DNA from: Alphaproteobacteria bacterium
GTDB taxonomy: Bacteria; Pseudomonadota; Alphaproteobacteria; CACIAM-22H2
DNA: 64,000 bases
Direction of reading: 5' to 3'
NCBI GenBank assembly: GCA_017308135.1
Contig: JAFKFM010000013.1
Coordinates: 127,437-191,436 of the forward strand
The translations under genes and the position numbers were made by a program. Below, one piece after another: positions 15,797 to 24,257 of this stretch. Within the stretch, counting starts at the first letter, position 1. Each line of letters starts with the position of its first letter. Under the pieces are notes generated by a model that was not told the DNA's origin, ran no database searches, and saw nothing but the letters and a program-made list of their open reading frames with translations.

Positions 15797-16687
15797 ATGT
15801 CGTGTTCTCCGTACGCCAAATTGAGCCGCCGCGGTGTCTTCTCGCTATGCGCGGGCGCGCTGTTCGCTCCGCAGTTCGGCTGTCCCGCGATCGCGCGCGA
15901 GACGACTATTCAGTTCGGGCTGACTCCGGTATTTCTCACGTCCGATCTGGAATTGCTCGGCCGGCTGCAGTCCTATCTGCAACGCGTAACGGGATGCGCC
16001 GTCAGCCTGGTGAACCGCAGAACGTATCAGGAGGTCACCGCGCTCCTCACCTCCGGTCAGATCGACGGCGCCTGGATCTGCGGATATCCGTTCGTGAGCC
16101 ACAAACCCGAACTCCAGCTTGTCGCCGTCCCCCTGTGGCACCGGAAACCGCTCTACCAAAGCTACACCATCTGCGACGCGGGCCGGAACGCGCGAGACCT
16201 CATGTCGCTTGGCGGCGACGTGCATGCTTTCTCGGATCCGGACTCGAATTCCGGGTTTCTCGTCACCCGCGCAGCCTTGGCCGAGCGCGCGCTTCGTCCG
16301 GAGACGTTCTTCTCCAGAACGATGTTCACATACGGACATCGCAACGTGATCCGCGCCGTTGCATCCGGACTGGCGCAATCGGGTTCGGTTGATGGTTATG
16401 TGTACGACGTCGTCTCAAAGCTCGAGCCGGAACTGACCAAGCGAACGCGGATCGTCACCGTGTCCGAATGGCTCGGTTTTCCGCCGATCGCCGCACCGAA
16501 GAACCCTCCCGATCCGGAGCGCCTCGCGCTCTTGAAGACCGCCTTGTTGGGTATGCACGAGGCAGACGATGGCCGGGCAGTGTTGGAGATGCTTCAACTC
16601 GATGGATTCGCCGTCGAGGATCCGTCGCTGTTCGATCCCATCGCAAGGAAGGCGGCGCTCGTCGCTGCCGCGGAGCGGGGCACATGA
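15797..16687 (+). CDS. aioX: AioX, periplasmic arsenite-binding sensor protein
   Basis: 296-aa exported PhnD-fold protein that presents As(III) to the AioS kinase. The start at 15797 follows GAAGAGGAG; a twin-arginine-like leader (SRRGVFSLCAGALFA) follows. Core: 'FGLTPVFLTSDLELLGRLQSYLQRVTGCAVSLV' and 'GQIDGAWICGYPFVSH', where the Cys (about residue 95) corresponds by context to the Cys essential for arsenite binding in Agrobacterium AioX. Its stop overlaps aioS (ATGA). Weakly similar in fold to the phnD gene nearby. Confidence 0.85.
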   Translation: MSCSPYAKLSRRGVFSLCAGALFAPQFGCPAIARETTIQFGLTPVFLTSDLELLGRLQSYLQRVTGCAVSLVNRRTYQEVTALLTSGQIDGAWICGYPFVSHKPELQLVAVPLWHRKPLYQSYTICDAGRNARDLMSLGGDVHAFSDPDSNSGFLVTRAALAERALRPETFFSRTMFTYGHRNVIRAVASGLAQSGSVDGYVYDVVSKLEPELTKRTRIVTVSEWLGFPPIAAPKNPPDPERLALLKTALLGMHEADDGRAVLEMLQLDGFAVEDPSLFDPIARKAALVAAAERGT

Positions 16688-18120
16688 GGTTCTCGCGATA
16701 TCTCCGCCACCCCTGGCCTGTCGCGGCGAAGGTTCCTGTCGCCGTGGCCGGCCTCATGATCGTCGTCGGGATCGTGCTCTCGCAGCAGGTTCTCGCAAAG
16801 CTCGCGGATACGCAGGAACAGTTCCTGAACGACCTCTCGCAAAGCTATCTCGACGGTCTCACATCAGCCATCGGGCCGTCCGTCCTGCGGGAGGACAATT
16901 GGGAGGTATTCGACGCGATTGAACGGGCCCAGACCAGCCATCGCAGTTTGCGGCCCATCGAGACGATCGTGACCAACGCCGAAAACCGCATCATTGCGGC
17001 ATCGGATCCGCACCGCCACCCGATCGGCGCCGAATTCAAGGAGAGTCTTCTTGACGGACGCGTCAATTTCGATCCCGCTGGGGACGTCGCAACCATATCG
17101 CGCGTTCTTGCTTATCCGGGCAGAACGGCAGGCGCGATTTTTGCCAGGTTCGATACGCGGCACCTCGCAACCGAAAGACGCGACGTCACGCTTGCGCTCG
17201 CTCTGACCAACGGCGTTCTCGTACTGGCGCTTGCCGCGGCGGGCTGGCTGGTGATGTGGCGGATGCTGCAGCCGGTGAGAATCCTTTCGTATCATCTCGG
17301 CGCGGCACGGATGGATGAAGCGAAGCCAATTCCCGAGACGACGATCGAGGGGACGCATGGCGAATTCCGCCGCCTGTTCCGCTCCTACAACGACCTCGTC
17401 CGCTCGCTAGGAGATCGGGAGAACCTCGCACGGCGGCTCGCGGAGGAACGCCGGATCAGCAGCCTGGGTCGGCTGGCGTCATCGGTCGCACATGAGATCA
17501 ACAATCCCCTCGGCGGTCTTTTCAACGCCGTCGCGACGCTGAAGTCGCATGGATACTTGCCGGGGGTCCGCGAGAATTCCCTTGGCCTTCTCGATCGCGG
17601 CCTGCAGGCGATCAAGGACACTGTTCGCACCACTTTATCGGTCTACCGCACGGATCGAACGCCACGCGCACTCGAGTCGCACGACCTGGACGATCTCGCG
17701 CTCCTCGTCGCACCCGAGGCCAAGCGCAAGGGCGTCAACGTAAAGATCACGAATGCCCTCGAAACCGGCCTTGAGATCCCGAGCACTCCGATACGCCAGG
17801 CGTTATTAAACCTTATTCTCAACGCGATCGCCGCAACACCGCCCGGTGGCAGCGTATCTGTGGGGGCACGATCCGACAAAAGCGGTCTCACCCTGACGGT
17901 GGACGACGAAGGACCAGGACTGCCTGCATGGGCGATCCCGGTTCTGAGCGACGCCAGCACCCTTCCGCCGCTCGACCGCAGCGGTCTCGGCCTATGGGCG
18001 ACAAGCCGCCTCATAGCGGACCTCGGCGGCATGATCTCGGTATCGCGCAGCCCGTCGGGTGGAGCGGCTATCCGGATCAATATTCCAAGACATGACACGG
18101 AGTTTGCTGATGTCGCGTGA
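16684..18120 (+). CDS. aioS: AioS, arsenite-responsive sensor histidine kinase
   Basis: 478-aa inner-membrane kinase. Transmembrane segment 1 at about residues 17-35, a periplasmic sensor region, transmembrane segment 2 near 180-200, then a HAMP-like linker and the H box 'SSVAHEINNPLGGLFN' (about residue 265). ATP-binding boxes: 'RQALLNLILNAIAATP' (N), 'VDDEGPGLP' (G1) and 'SGLGLWATSRLI' (G2). The ATG overlaps the aioX stop, and the aioS stop overlaps aioR. Acts on AioR to turn on aioBA. Confidence 0.88.
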   Translation: MRFSRYLRHPWPVAAKVPVAVAGLMIVVGIVLSQQVLAKLADTQEQFLNDLSQSYLDGLTSAIGPSVLREDNWEVFDAIERAQTSHRSLRPIETIVTNAENRIIAASDPHRHPIGAEFKESLLDGRVNFDPAGDVATISRVLAYPGRTAGAIFARFDTRHLATERRDVTLALALTNGVLVLALAAAGWLVMWRMLQPVRILSYHLGAARMDEAKPIPETTIEGTHGEFRRLFRSYNDLVRSLGDRENLARRLAEERRISSLGRLASSVAHEINNPLGGLFNAVATLKSHGYLPGVRENSLGLLDRGLQAIKDTVRTTLSVYRTDRTPRALESHDLDDLALLVAPEAKRKGVNVKITNALETGLEIPSTPIRQALLNLILNAIAATPPGGSVSVGARSDKSGLTLTVDDEGPGLPAWAIPVLSDASTLPPLDRSGLGLWATSRLIADLGGMISVSRSPSGGAAIRINIPRHDTEFADVA

Positions 18121-19429
18121 AGGCCGATCGATCGCGCTGATCGAGGATGACCCGATCATGGGAGAAAGCCTTGTGCAGCGGCTCGCGCTGGATGGTATCG
18201 CAGTCAAATGGTGGCGCAACGGACGCGACGCCGTAGCTGGGATAGGCACCGCCCGTTTCGATGCAGTCGTTTGCGACATCAGGCTTCCGGACATGACGGG
18301 GGAAGATCTGTTCAAGGAGACCGGGCTATCGACAAGAACTCCGCCGTTCCTCTTCATCACGGGCCATGGCGACATCGACCAGGCGGTGCGGCTGATGCGC
18401 GCCGGCGCCGCCGACTACCTGACCAAACCGTTCGAGATCGAGAAGCTGCTTGCGAGGCTGGGAGAGATCGTGCGGCCCGGCTCGACGGCCTCCGGCGTTC
18501 TCGGACTCTCGCCGGCGGCCAAGACGTTGGAACGTCTCTTGCTGCGCCTCGCCTCCCTGAATTCCACGGTGCTCCTTACCGGGGAGACCGGCAGCGGCAA
18601 GGAGGTCGCCGCGAGGTTTCTCCACGCCTCTTCCAGCCGAAACAGGGAACCGTTCATGGCGGTCAATTGCGCGGCCATTCCGGCCCACCTGCTGGAGAGC
18701 GAACTCTTCGGTCACGAAAGGGGAGCGTTCACGGGAGCCACACAGCGGCATCTCGGCTATGCCGAACGCACCGGCAAGGGCGTCCTGTTCCTCGACGAAA
18801 TCGGCGAGCTGCATCACGAGTTGCAGGCCAAGCTGCTGCGTCTGATCGAAGACCGTACGTTTCACCGCGTGGGCGGCGAGCGTACCCTGCCCTTCGAAGG
18901 GCGGCTGGCGACCGCGACGAACGCCGATCTGCTGGCGCTCGTCAAGGCGGATCGTTTCCGGGAGGATCTCTACTACAGAGTCAACGTGGTCAGCGTGGAG
19001 GTGCCGGCGTTGCGCGATCGCCCCGACGATATCGTTTGGCTGATGGAGAAGTTCTTCATCGAACACGCCGCCGCCATGGAGAGTCGTATCCATGGATTCA
19101 GCGTCATGGCGGAGGAAGCCGCCCGGATGCACGATTGGCCTGGCAATATCCGCGAGTTGCGTAATCGCGTCGAGCGCGCGGTGGCCTTGGGAGAAGGCCC
19201 CTGGATCATGCCGGCCGACCTCTTTCCCGAATACGCTCACGATGCGGGACGCGGGGACCCGGTGCTCCAGTCGCTCGAAAACGTGCGTCAGGACGCCGAG
19301 CGAAGGCACATTCTGCGCGCCCTCGCCTCGACCGGTGGAGAGATTGGCGCGGCGTCGAAGCTGCTCGGAATCGGTCGGACCACGCTCTGGGACAAGATGA
19401 AACGACTCGGCTTGAGCCCGGACGCCTGA
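18110..19429 (+). CDS. aioR: AioR, sigma-54-dependent response regulator
   Basis: 439 aa. Receiver domain with acidic 'IEDD' pocket and phosphorylated Asp in 'VVCDIRLPDM' (about residue 56), Lys in 'YLTKPFE'. AAA+ domain: Walker A 'GETGSGKE', sigma-54 loop 'ERGAFTGATQ', Walker B 'GVLFLDEIGEL', arginine region 'FREDLYYRVNVVSVEVPALRDRPDDI'. C-terminal Fis-type helix-turn-helix 'EIGAASKLLGIGRTTLWDKMKRLGL'. The start at 18110 overlaps aioS. GAFTGA implies it activates RNA polymerase with RpoN, matching the -24/-12 element before aioBA. Confidence 0.9.
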   Translation: MSREGRSIALIEDDPIMGESLVQRLALDGIAVKWWRNGRDAVAGIGTARFDAVVCDIRLPDMTGEDLFKETGLSTRTPPFLFITGHGDIDQAVRLMRAGAADYLTKPFEIEKLLARLGEIVRPGSTASGVLGLSPAAKTLERLLLRLASLNSTVLLTGETGSGKEVAARFLHASSSRNREPFMAVNCAAIPAHLLESELFGHERGAFTGATQRHLGYAERTGKGVLFLDEIGELHHELQAKLLRLIEDRTFHRVGGERTLPFEGRLATATNADLLALVKADRFREDLYYRVNVVSVEVPALRDRPDDIVWLMEKFFIEHAAAMESRIHGFSVMAEEAARMHDWPGNIRELRNRVERAVALGEGPWIMPADLFPEYAHDAGRGDPVLQSLENVRQDAERRHILRALASTGGEIGAASKLLGIGRTTLWDKMKRLGLSPDA

Positions 19430-19444
19430 TCCCGTTCGCGTGCA

Positions 19445-20170
19445 TCATTTGTCGGCGGCGGTTACGGTGCTGACGCTGCTGCTGCTGTCGAGCTTGACCC
19501 GCTCCTGCGGCGGCAGCGAGCCGGTCACGATGAAATAGACGTTCTCCGAGATGTTGGTGACATGATCGCCGATGCGCTCGATGTTCTTGGCGCAGAACAG
19601 GAGATGCGTGATGCCGGCGATGTTGTTGTAGGTCCGGGCGATGTAGTCGATCGACTCGCGGAAAAACTCGGTGTTGAGCACGTCGATCTCGCCGTCTTCA
19701 TTGCGTATCGCAATCGCCCTGTCCGCATCGCGCTCGGCATAGGCTTCCAGCACGCGGCGAAGCTGCTCGCCTGCCAGTGTGCTCATCCGTCCAATCCGAT
19801 CCGCAAGAGCCGGCGGCGGCCGTTCGTTTCCCAAGGCCTGGGCGCGCTTGGCGATGTTCTTCGACAGGTCTCCGATCCGTTCCAGGTCCGAAGCGATGCG
19901 GACCGCCGCCATGATGTCGCGCAGATCGACGGCCAGCGGCTGCCGCCGCGCGATGGTGAGCACAGCTCCCTCCTCCACTCTCCTCTCAAGAGCGTCGATT
20001 AGTTCGTCCTGCGCAATGGCGCGCGTGGCCGCCTGTTGATCGCCGGACAGCAGGGCATCGACGCATGCGGCGAGGGTCGCCTGCGCAATGTCGCCCATCT
20101 GCCGGATATTGTCCCGCAATCCGTCAAGATCCGCATCGAATGCCGTGACTGTATGCTTGGAGTTAGACAT
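19445..20170 (-). CDS. phoU: PhoU, regulator of phosphate transport
   Basis: 241-aa helical protein with two PhoU repeats: 'DLDGLRDNIRQMGDIAQATLAACVDAL' and 'RIASDLERIGDLSKNIAKRAQAL' in the first, 'NNIAGITHLLFCAKNIERIGDHVTNISENVYFIVTG' in the second, with the E-R-I-x-D metal-cluster motifs. Last gene of pstSCAB-phoU, about 38 bp after pstB. Moderates Pst activity and PhoR signalling. Confidence 0.93.
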   Translation of the reverse strand: MSNSKHTVTAFDADLDGLRDNIRQMGDIAQATLAACVDALLSGDQQAATRAIAQDELIDALERRVEEGAVLTIARRQPLAVDLRDIMAAVRIASDLERIGDLSKNIAKRAQALGNERPPPALADRIGRMSTLAGEQLRRVLEAYAERDADRAIAIRNEDGEIDVLNTEFFRESIDYIARTYNNIAGITHLLFCAKNIERIGDHVTNISENVYFIVTGSLPPQERVKLDSSSSVSTVTAADK

Positions 20171-20208
20171 CAGTTATCTCCTCGACGTCTTCGACAACGC
20201 TCAGTGTC

Positions 20209-21012
20209 TTATCCGAAGCGGCCGGTGATGTAGTCTTCGGTCCGTTCGTCCTTCGGCTTGCTGAATATCTCTCTCGTATCGCCGTCCTCTATCAACTCGC
20301 CCATGAACATGAACGCCGTTTTTGAAGAGATCCGCACGGCTTGTTGCATGTTGTGGGTGACGATGATTATGGTGTAGTCGTCCTTTAAGGTATCGATCAG
20401 TTCCTCGATCCGGGCGGTGGAGATCGGATCGAGCGCCGATGTCGGCTCGTCAAGGAGGAGCACCTCCGGCCTGAGCGCGATCGCGCGGGCGATACACAGT
20501 CGTTGCTGCTGCCCTCCTGAGAGGCTCAAACCGCTCTGGGCAAGCTTATCCTTCACCTCGTCCCAGAGCGCCGCCTGTCGCAGCGCGCTTTCGACCCGCG
20601 CATTCATCTCGCTGCGCGACAAGCGTTCGTGGTGCCGAATGCCGTACGCCACGTTCTCGTAGATCGACATCGGGAACGGCACCGGCTTCTGGAAGACCAT
20701 GCCGACCTGCGATCTCAGCCGGCCGATGGGATATGCGGAATCGAGGATGTTCCTACCATCGTACGCAACCGAACCCGTCGCGCGCTGCGTCGGATAGATC
20801 GCGTAAATCTTGTTTAGGATGCGCAGCAGCGTCGATTTTCCGCATCCCGATGGCCCGATTAGCGCCGACACTTGGCCTGCGGGAAACGAAAGGTTCACGT
20901 CACGGAGCGCATGCGTGGCGCCGTAGTAGAAGTCCACGCCGCGCAGAACGAATTTCGCGCGCTCCTCGGGACCCGCAGAGCTGCCGATCCGGATCGGCGT
21001 ATTGTCATGCAT
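20209..21012 (-). CDS. pstB: PstB, phosphate ABC transporter ATPase
   Basis: 267 aa. Walker A '[12 protein letters not shown]', signature '[17 protein letters not shown]', Walker B '[13 protein letters not shown]', and the switch His in '[16 protein letters not shown]', with the PstB-specific '[18 protein letters not shown]'. Overlaps pstA by eight bases. Powers high-affinity phosphate import through PstCA. Confidence 0.95.
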   Translation of the reverse strand: MHDNTPIRIGSSAGPEERAKFVLRGVDFYYGATHALRDVNLSFPAGQVSALIGPSGCGKSTLLRILNKIYAIYPTQRATGSVAYDGRNILDSAYPIGRLRSQVGMVFQKPVPFPMSIYENVAYGIRHHERLSRSEMNARVESALRQAALWDEVKDKLAQSGLSLSGGQQQRLCIARAIALRPEVLLLDEPTSALDPISTARIEELIDTLKDDYTIIIVTHNMQQAVRISSKTAFMFMGELIEDGDTREIFSKPKDERTEDYITGRFG

Positions 21013-21862
21013 TGTCGGCGCTCCTTCTGTTCAGCAGCGCACGCGACACGATGCTGAGTGCCAGCACGAACAGGGTCATCGCGAATGCGCCGGCCCATGC
21101 CAGCGTGTGCCATGCCTCGTACGGACTCATGGCATACTGGAAGATCACCACCGGTATGTTGGCCATGGGCTCCGACAGCTTCGTCGTCCAATATTGGTTG
21201 TTCAGCGCCGTGAACAGCAGAGGCGCGGTCTCGCCGGAGATGCGCGCCACTCCCAGCAGCACGCCCGTCAGGATGCCGGCCTTTGCCGCCCGGTAGAGGA
21301 CATGCCCGACCATCTTCCAGCGCGGGATGCCGAGCGACAGAGCTGCCTCGCGCATCACGTCCGGCACCAGACGCAACATTTCATCCGTCGTTCGGACCAC
21401 GACGGGCAGAAGGATGAATGCGAGCGCGATGCCGCCCGCATAAGCGGAAAAATGTCCTGCCTGCCGCACGACCAATTCGTAGACGAACAGCCCGATGACA
21501 ATAGAGGGCGCGCTGAGAAGGATGTCGTTGACGAACCGGATCACTTCTCCAATCCGGGTTCCGCGGGCGTACTCGGCCAGAAACGTCCCAGCCGCGATGC
21601 CGATGGGACTGCCGATCGCGGCAGCGATCAGCACCATGACGAAACTTCCGAAGAAGGCATTCAGCAGACCGCCGCTCTGCCCCGGCGGCGGTGTCATCTG
21701 AGTGACGAGCTTCAGATTCAAGGCATTGAACCCCTCGACAAACGTGGTACCGAGGATCCAAAGGAGCCAAACGAGTCCGAAGATCGTGGCGAGGGTCGCG
21801 AGGGTCAGTACGAAGAGACTGGTAAGCCGACGGCGGCGCTGACGGGGCCCGGCGAGAATCAT
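21005..21862 (-). CDS. pstA: PstA, phosphate ABC permease
   Basis: 285-aa inner-membrane protein with six hydrophobic segments. '[14 protein letters not shown]' and '[27 protein letters not shown]' (the EAA-like loop) are PstA landmarks. One base separates it from pstC and it overlaps pstB. Pairs with PstC to form the channel. Confidence 0.93.
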   Translation of the reverse strand: MILAGPRQRRRRLTSLFVLTLATLATIFGLVWLLWILGTTFVEGFNALNLKLVTQMTPPPGQSGGLLNAFFGSFVMVLIAAAIGSPIGIAAGTFLAEYARGTRIGEVIRFVNDILLSAPSIVIGLFVYELVVRQAGHFSAYAGGIALAFILLPVVVRTTDEMLRLVPDVMREAALSLGIPRWKMVGHVLYRAAKAGILTGVLLGVARISGETAPLLFTALNNQYWTTKLSEPMANIPVVIFQYAMSPYEAWHTLAWAGAFAMTLFVLALSIVSRALLNRRSADNA

Positions 21863-21863
21863 G

Positions 21864-22856
21864 TCACTCCCCTTTCTGTCGTGCGATGCGCTGGAGCATC
21901 AGTTTCGCTGCCGCAAGGACGATGAACGTCACGACGAACAACACGAAGCCCAATGCGATCAGTGAGGACAAATAGAGGTCGGAATCCGCTTCGGTGAATT
22001 CATTGGCTATCGCAGCGGCGATAGAGTTGCCGGGCTCCATCAGCGAAAGGCTCAGGTTGTGGGCATTGCCGAGTACGAAAGTAACGGCCATCGTCTCCCC
22101 AAGCGCACGTCCGAGCCCGAGAAAGATGCCGCCGAGGACAGCGGTGCGGGTGTAGGGAACGACGATGTACTTGACGACTTCCCACTTGGTGCAACCGAGG
22201 GCGTATGCCGACTCCTTCAAAGTCGGTGGAACGACGGAAAAAACGTCTCGCATCACGGCCGTGATGAAGGGAATGACCATGATGCCCAGGATGATTCCGG
22301 CGGTGAGCATGCCGATGCCCATCGGAGCGCCATCGAAGAGGGCACCGATCAACGGCAATGGACCCAAGTGATCGATCATCCATGGCTGGACGTGAGCGGA
22401 CATGAACGGGACGAAGGTGAACAAGCCCCACATGCCGTAGATGATGCTGGGAATGCCGGCCAACAGTTCGATCGCCGTTCCGACGGTGCCACGCGCCCAT
22501 CGGGGACAGACCTCGGTCAGGAAGACCGCGATTCCCAAGCTGACCGGAATGGCAATGATCATCGCGATGAGGGACGTGACGAGAGTGCCGTAGATTGGAA
22601 CGAAGGCGGCGAAGCGTCGCGCAACCGGATCCCACTCCGTTCCGTAGAAGAAGCGCCATCCGAAGGTCTGGAACGCGAGCTTCCCGCCCCAGGCCATCGA
22701 TAGCGCGGCGGCACCGAGCGCCAACAGGACGAAGTAAGCCGCGCACGCGACGACGACGTGAAAGAGACGGTCGCCGGCCGCATCGCTGAGAAGGCGTGGC
22801 CGCTCGGCGCGGTCACTGCGCGCCGGCTGCGCGACATCAATGATATTGTAGGCCAT
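21864..22856 (-). CDS. pstC: PstC, phosphate ABC permease
   Basis: 330-aa permease. The start at 22856 (MAYNIIDVAQPARS) is preferred over the longer frame because the upstream extension falls in the pstS-pstC spacer. Six membrane segments; landmarks 'GIAVFLTEVCPRWARG', 'GIPSIIYGMWGLFTFVPFM' and 'ESAYALGCTKWEVVKYIVVPYTRTAVLGG'. Adjacent to pstS1 upstream and pstA downstream. Confidence 0.93.
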   Translation of the reverse strand: MAYNIIDVAQPARSDRAERPRLLSDAAGDRLFHVVVACAAYFVLLALGAAALSMAWGGKLAFQTFGWRFFYGTEWDPVARRFAAFVPIYGTLVTSLIAMIIAIPVSLGIAVFLTEVCPRWARGTVGTAIELLAGIPSIIYGMWGLFTFVPFMSAHVQPWMIDHLGPLPLIGALFDGAPMGIGMLTAGIILGIMVIPFITAVMRDVFSVVPPTLKESAYALGCTKWEVVKYIVVPYTRTAVLGGIFLGLGRALGETMAVTFVLGNAHNLSLSLMEPGNSIAAAIANEFTEADSDLYLSSLIALGFVLFVVTFIVLAAAKLMLQRIARQKGE

Positions 22857-22918
22857 GGCCGCCTCCGACGTTTGGACGATCCGGAGGAAGGGCGCCCTTC
22901 CTCCGGAGGGAACCGATG

Positions 22919-23941
22919 TCAGCTCTTGAACTCGGTGCTCCAATACGTCTCGATCTGCTTAGCAAGCGTGTCCGGAAGCGGGACGTAGTCCAGCTCGGTT
23001 GCCTGTTTCTGGCCTTTCTCGAGCGACCACTTGAAGAACTTGAACGCCGCCGAAGACCGCGCGGCGTCCTTGGGCTGCTTGTACATGATGATGAAGACGG
23101 TCGCCGTGACGGGATAGGCCTTGTCCCCGGGGGCATCCGTCATCACGAGATAGAAGTCTTGCGCCTTGGTCCAGTCGGCACTGGCGGCGGCGGCCTGAAA
23201 GCTTTCATTGTCGGGTTTGACAAACTTTCCGGCCTTGTTCTGCACCGCGCCGTACGTCATCTTGTTTTGTAGAACGTAGGCGTACTCCACATATCCGATC
23301 GAATTCGCGATGCGGTTCACGTACGCGGCGACGCCTTCGTTGCCCTTTCCGCCCACGCCGGTCGGCCACGACACCGAGGTGCCCTCGCCCACTTTGCCTT
23401 TCCACTCATCGCTGACCTTGGAAAGGTAGTTCACCCAGTTAAAGGTCGTTCCGGATCCGTCGGACCGGTGGACGACCGTGATCTTTCCATCGGGAAGCTT
23501 GAGGTCGGGATTGAGCTTCGCGATCGCGGGATCGTTCCAGTTGACGATCTTTCCGAGATAGATGTCAGCGAGTATCGGACCGGTGAATTTGATTTCGCCG
23601 GGTTTGACCCCTTCGATGTTCACCACGGGGACCACGCCGCCGATGACCAGCGGAAACTGTCCCATGCCGAGATCCTTTAGCTCTTCCGGCTTCATCGGCA
23701 TGTCCGAGGCGCCGAAGTCGACCGTTGCCGCCTTGATCTGCGCGATGCCGCCGCCCGAACCGATCGATTGATAGTTGAGCTTGTCGCCGGTCTGCTGATT
23801 GTAGTCGGCCGACCACTTCGACAGGATCGGATAAACAAAGGTCGAACCTGCCCCCGTAATGTCTGCTGCGTTCGCCACCGATGCGACCGCGAACAAAACC
23901 GCGCCGAATGCGGCCGCGGCAATCCCCATGCGTTTCGTCAC
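22919..23941 (-). CDS. pstS: PstS, periplasmic phosphate-binding protein (copy 1)
   Basis: 340 aa. GTG at 23941 has an excellent ribosome binding site (GGATAGGAGATCAATC) and opens a signal peptide ending near VANAAD. Phosphate-pocket segments: 'GAGSTFVYPILSKW', 'SIGSGGGIAQI', 'FGASDMPM', 'HRSDGSGTTFNW'. First gene of pstSCAB-phoU. A TGTCGA-N6-TCGACA dyad nested in a larger dyad lies about 100 bp upstream, suggesting control by an arsenic-responsive regulator rather than, or in addition to, PhoB. Confidence 0.92.
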   Translation of the reverse strand: MTKRMGIAAAAFGAVLFAVASVANAADITGAGSTFVYPILSKWSADYNQQTGDKLNYQSIGSGGGIAQIKAATVDFGASDMPMKPEELKDLGMGQFPLVIGGVVPVVNIEGVKPGEIKFTGPILADIYLGKIVNWNDPAIAKLNPDLKLPDGKITVVHRSDGSGTTFNWVNYLSKVSDEWKGKVGEGTSVSWPTGVGGKGNEGVAAYVNRIANSIGYVEYAYVLQNKMTYGAVQNKAGKFVKPDNESFQAAAASADWTKAQDFYLVMTDAPGDKAYPVTATVFIIMYKQPKDAARSSAAFKFFKWSLEKGQKQATELDYVPLPDTLAKQIETYWSTEFKS

Positions 23942-24031
23942 GATTGATCTCCTATCCATCTGCCTACGGATGGTGGAGACCGCCACGATTCGCCGATCTC
24001 CCCAGCACGGCGGATCGTTAACTCATTCATG

Positions 24032-24066
24032 GCGACATGTCGAGACTTATCGACACATAATGTCGC
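24032..24066. promoter_or_regulatory. Nested dyad upstream of pstS1 containing TGTCGA-N6-TCGACA
   Basis: The inner dyad TGTCGAGACTTATCGACA (24038-24055) is enclosed by an outer inverted repeat GCGACAT (24032-24038) / ATGTCGC (24060-24066). It is in the only intergenic space before the pst operon, about 100 bp from the pstS1 start. Between here and arsA (24258) I see no gene. Confidence 0.6.
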
Positions 24067-24257
24067 TATCGACGGTTTTTGCGGACTAAGTGGGAGCTTT
24101 CAATCGGTTGTCCTTCCGGTTCGAACCCTGAATAAAATATGCGTCTGACACCGCGCGATCGAGAGCGGATTGTGCAATGGACCCGAAGGCTATCGATGCC
24201 TTTCCACATATCCGCGTGCCACCGCCACGGCGCAATCGCAGTACTGATATCTTCCGT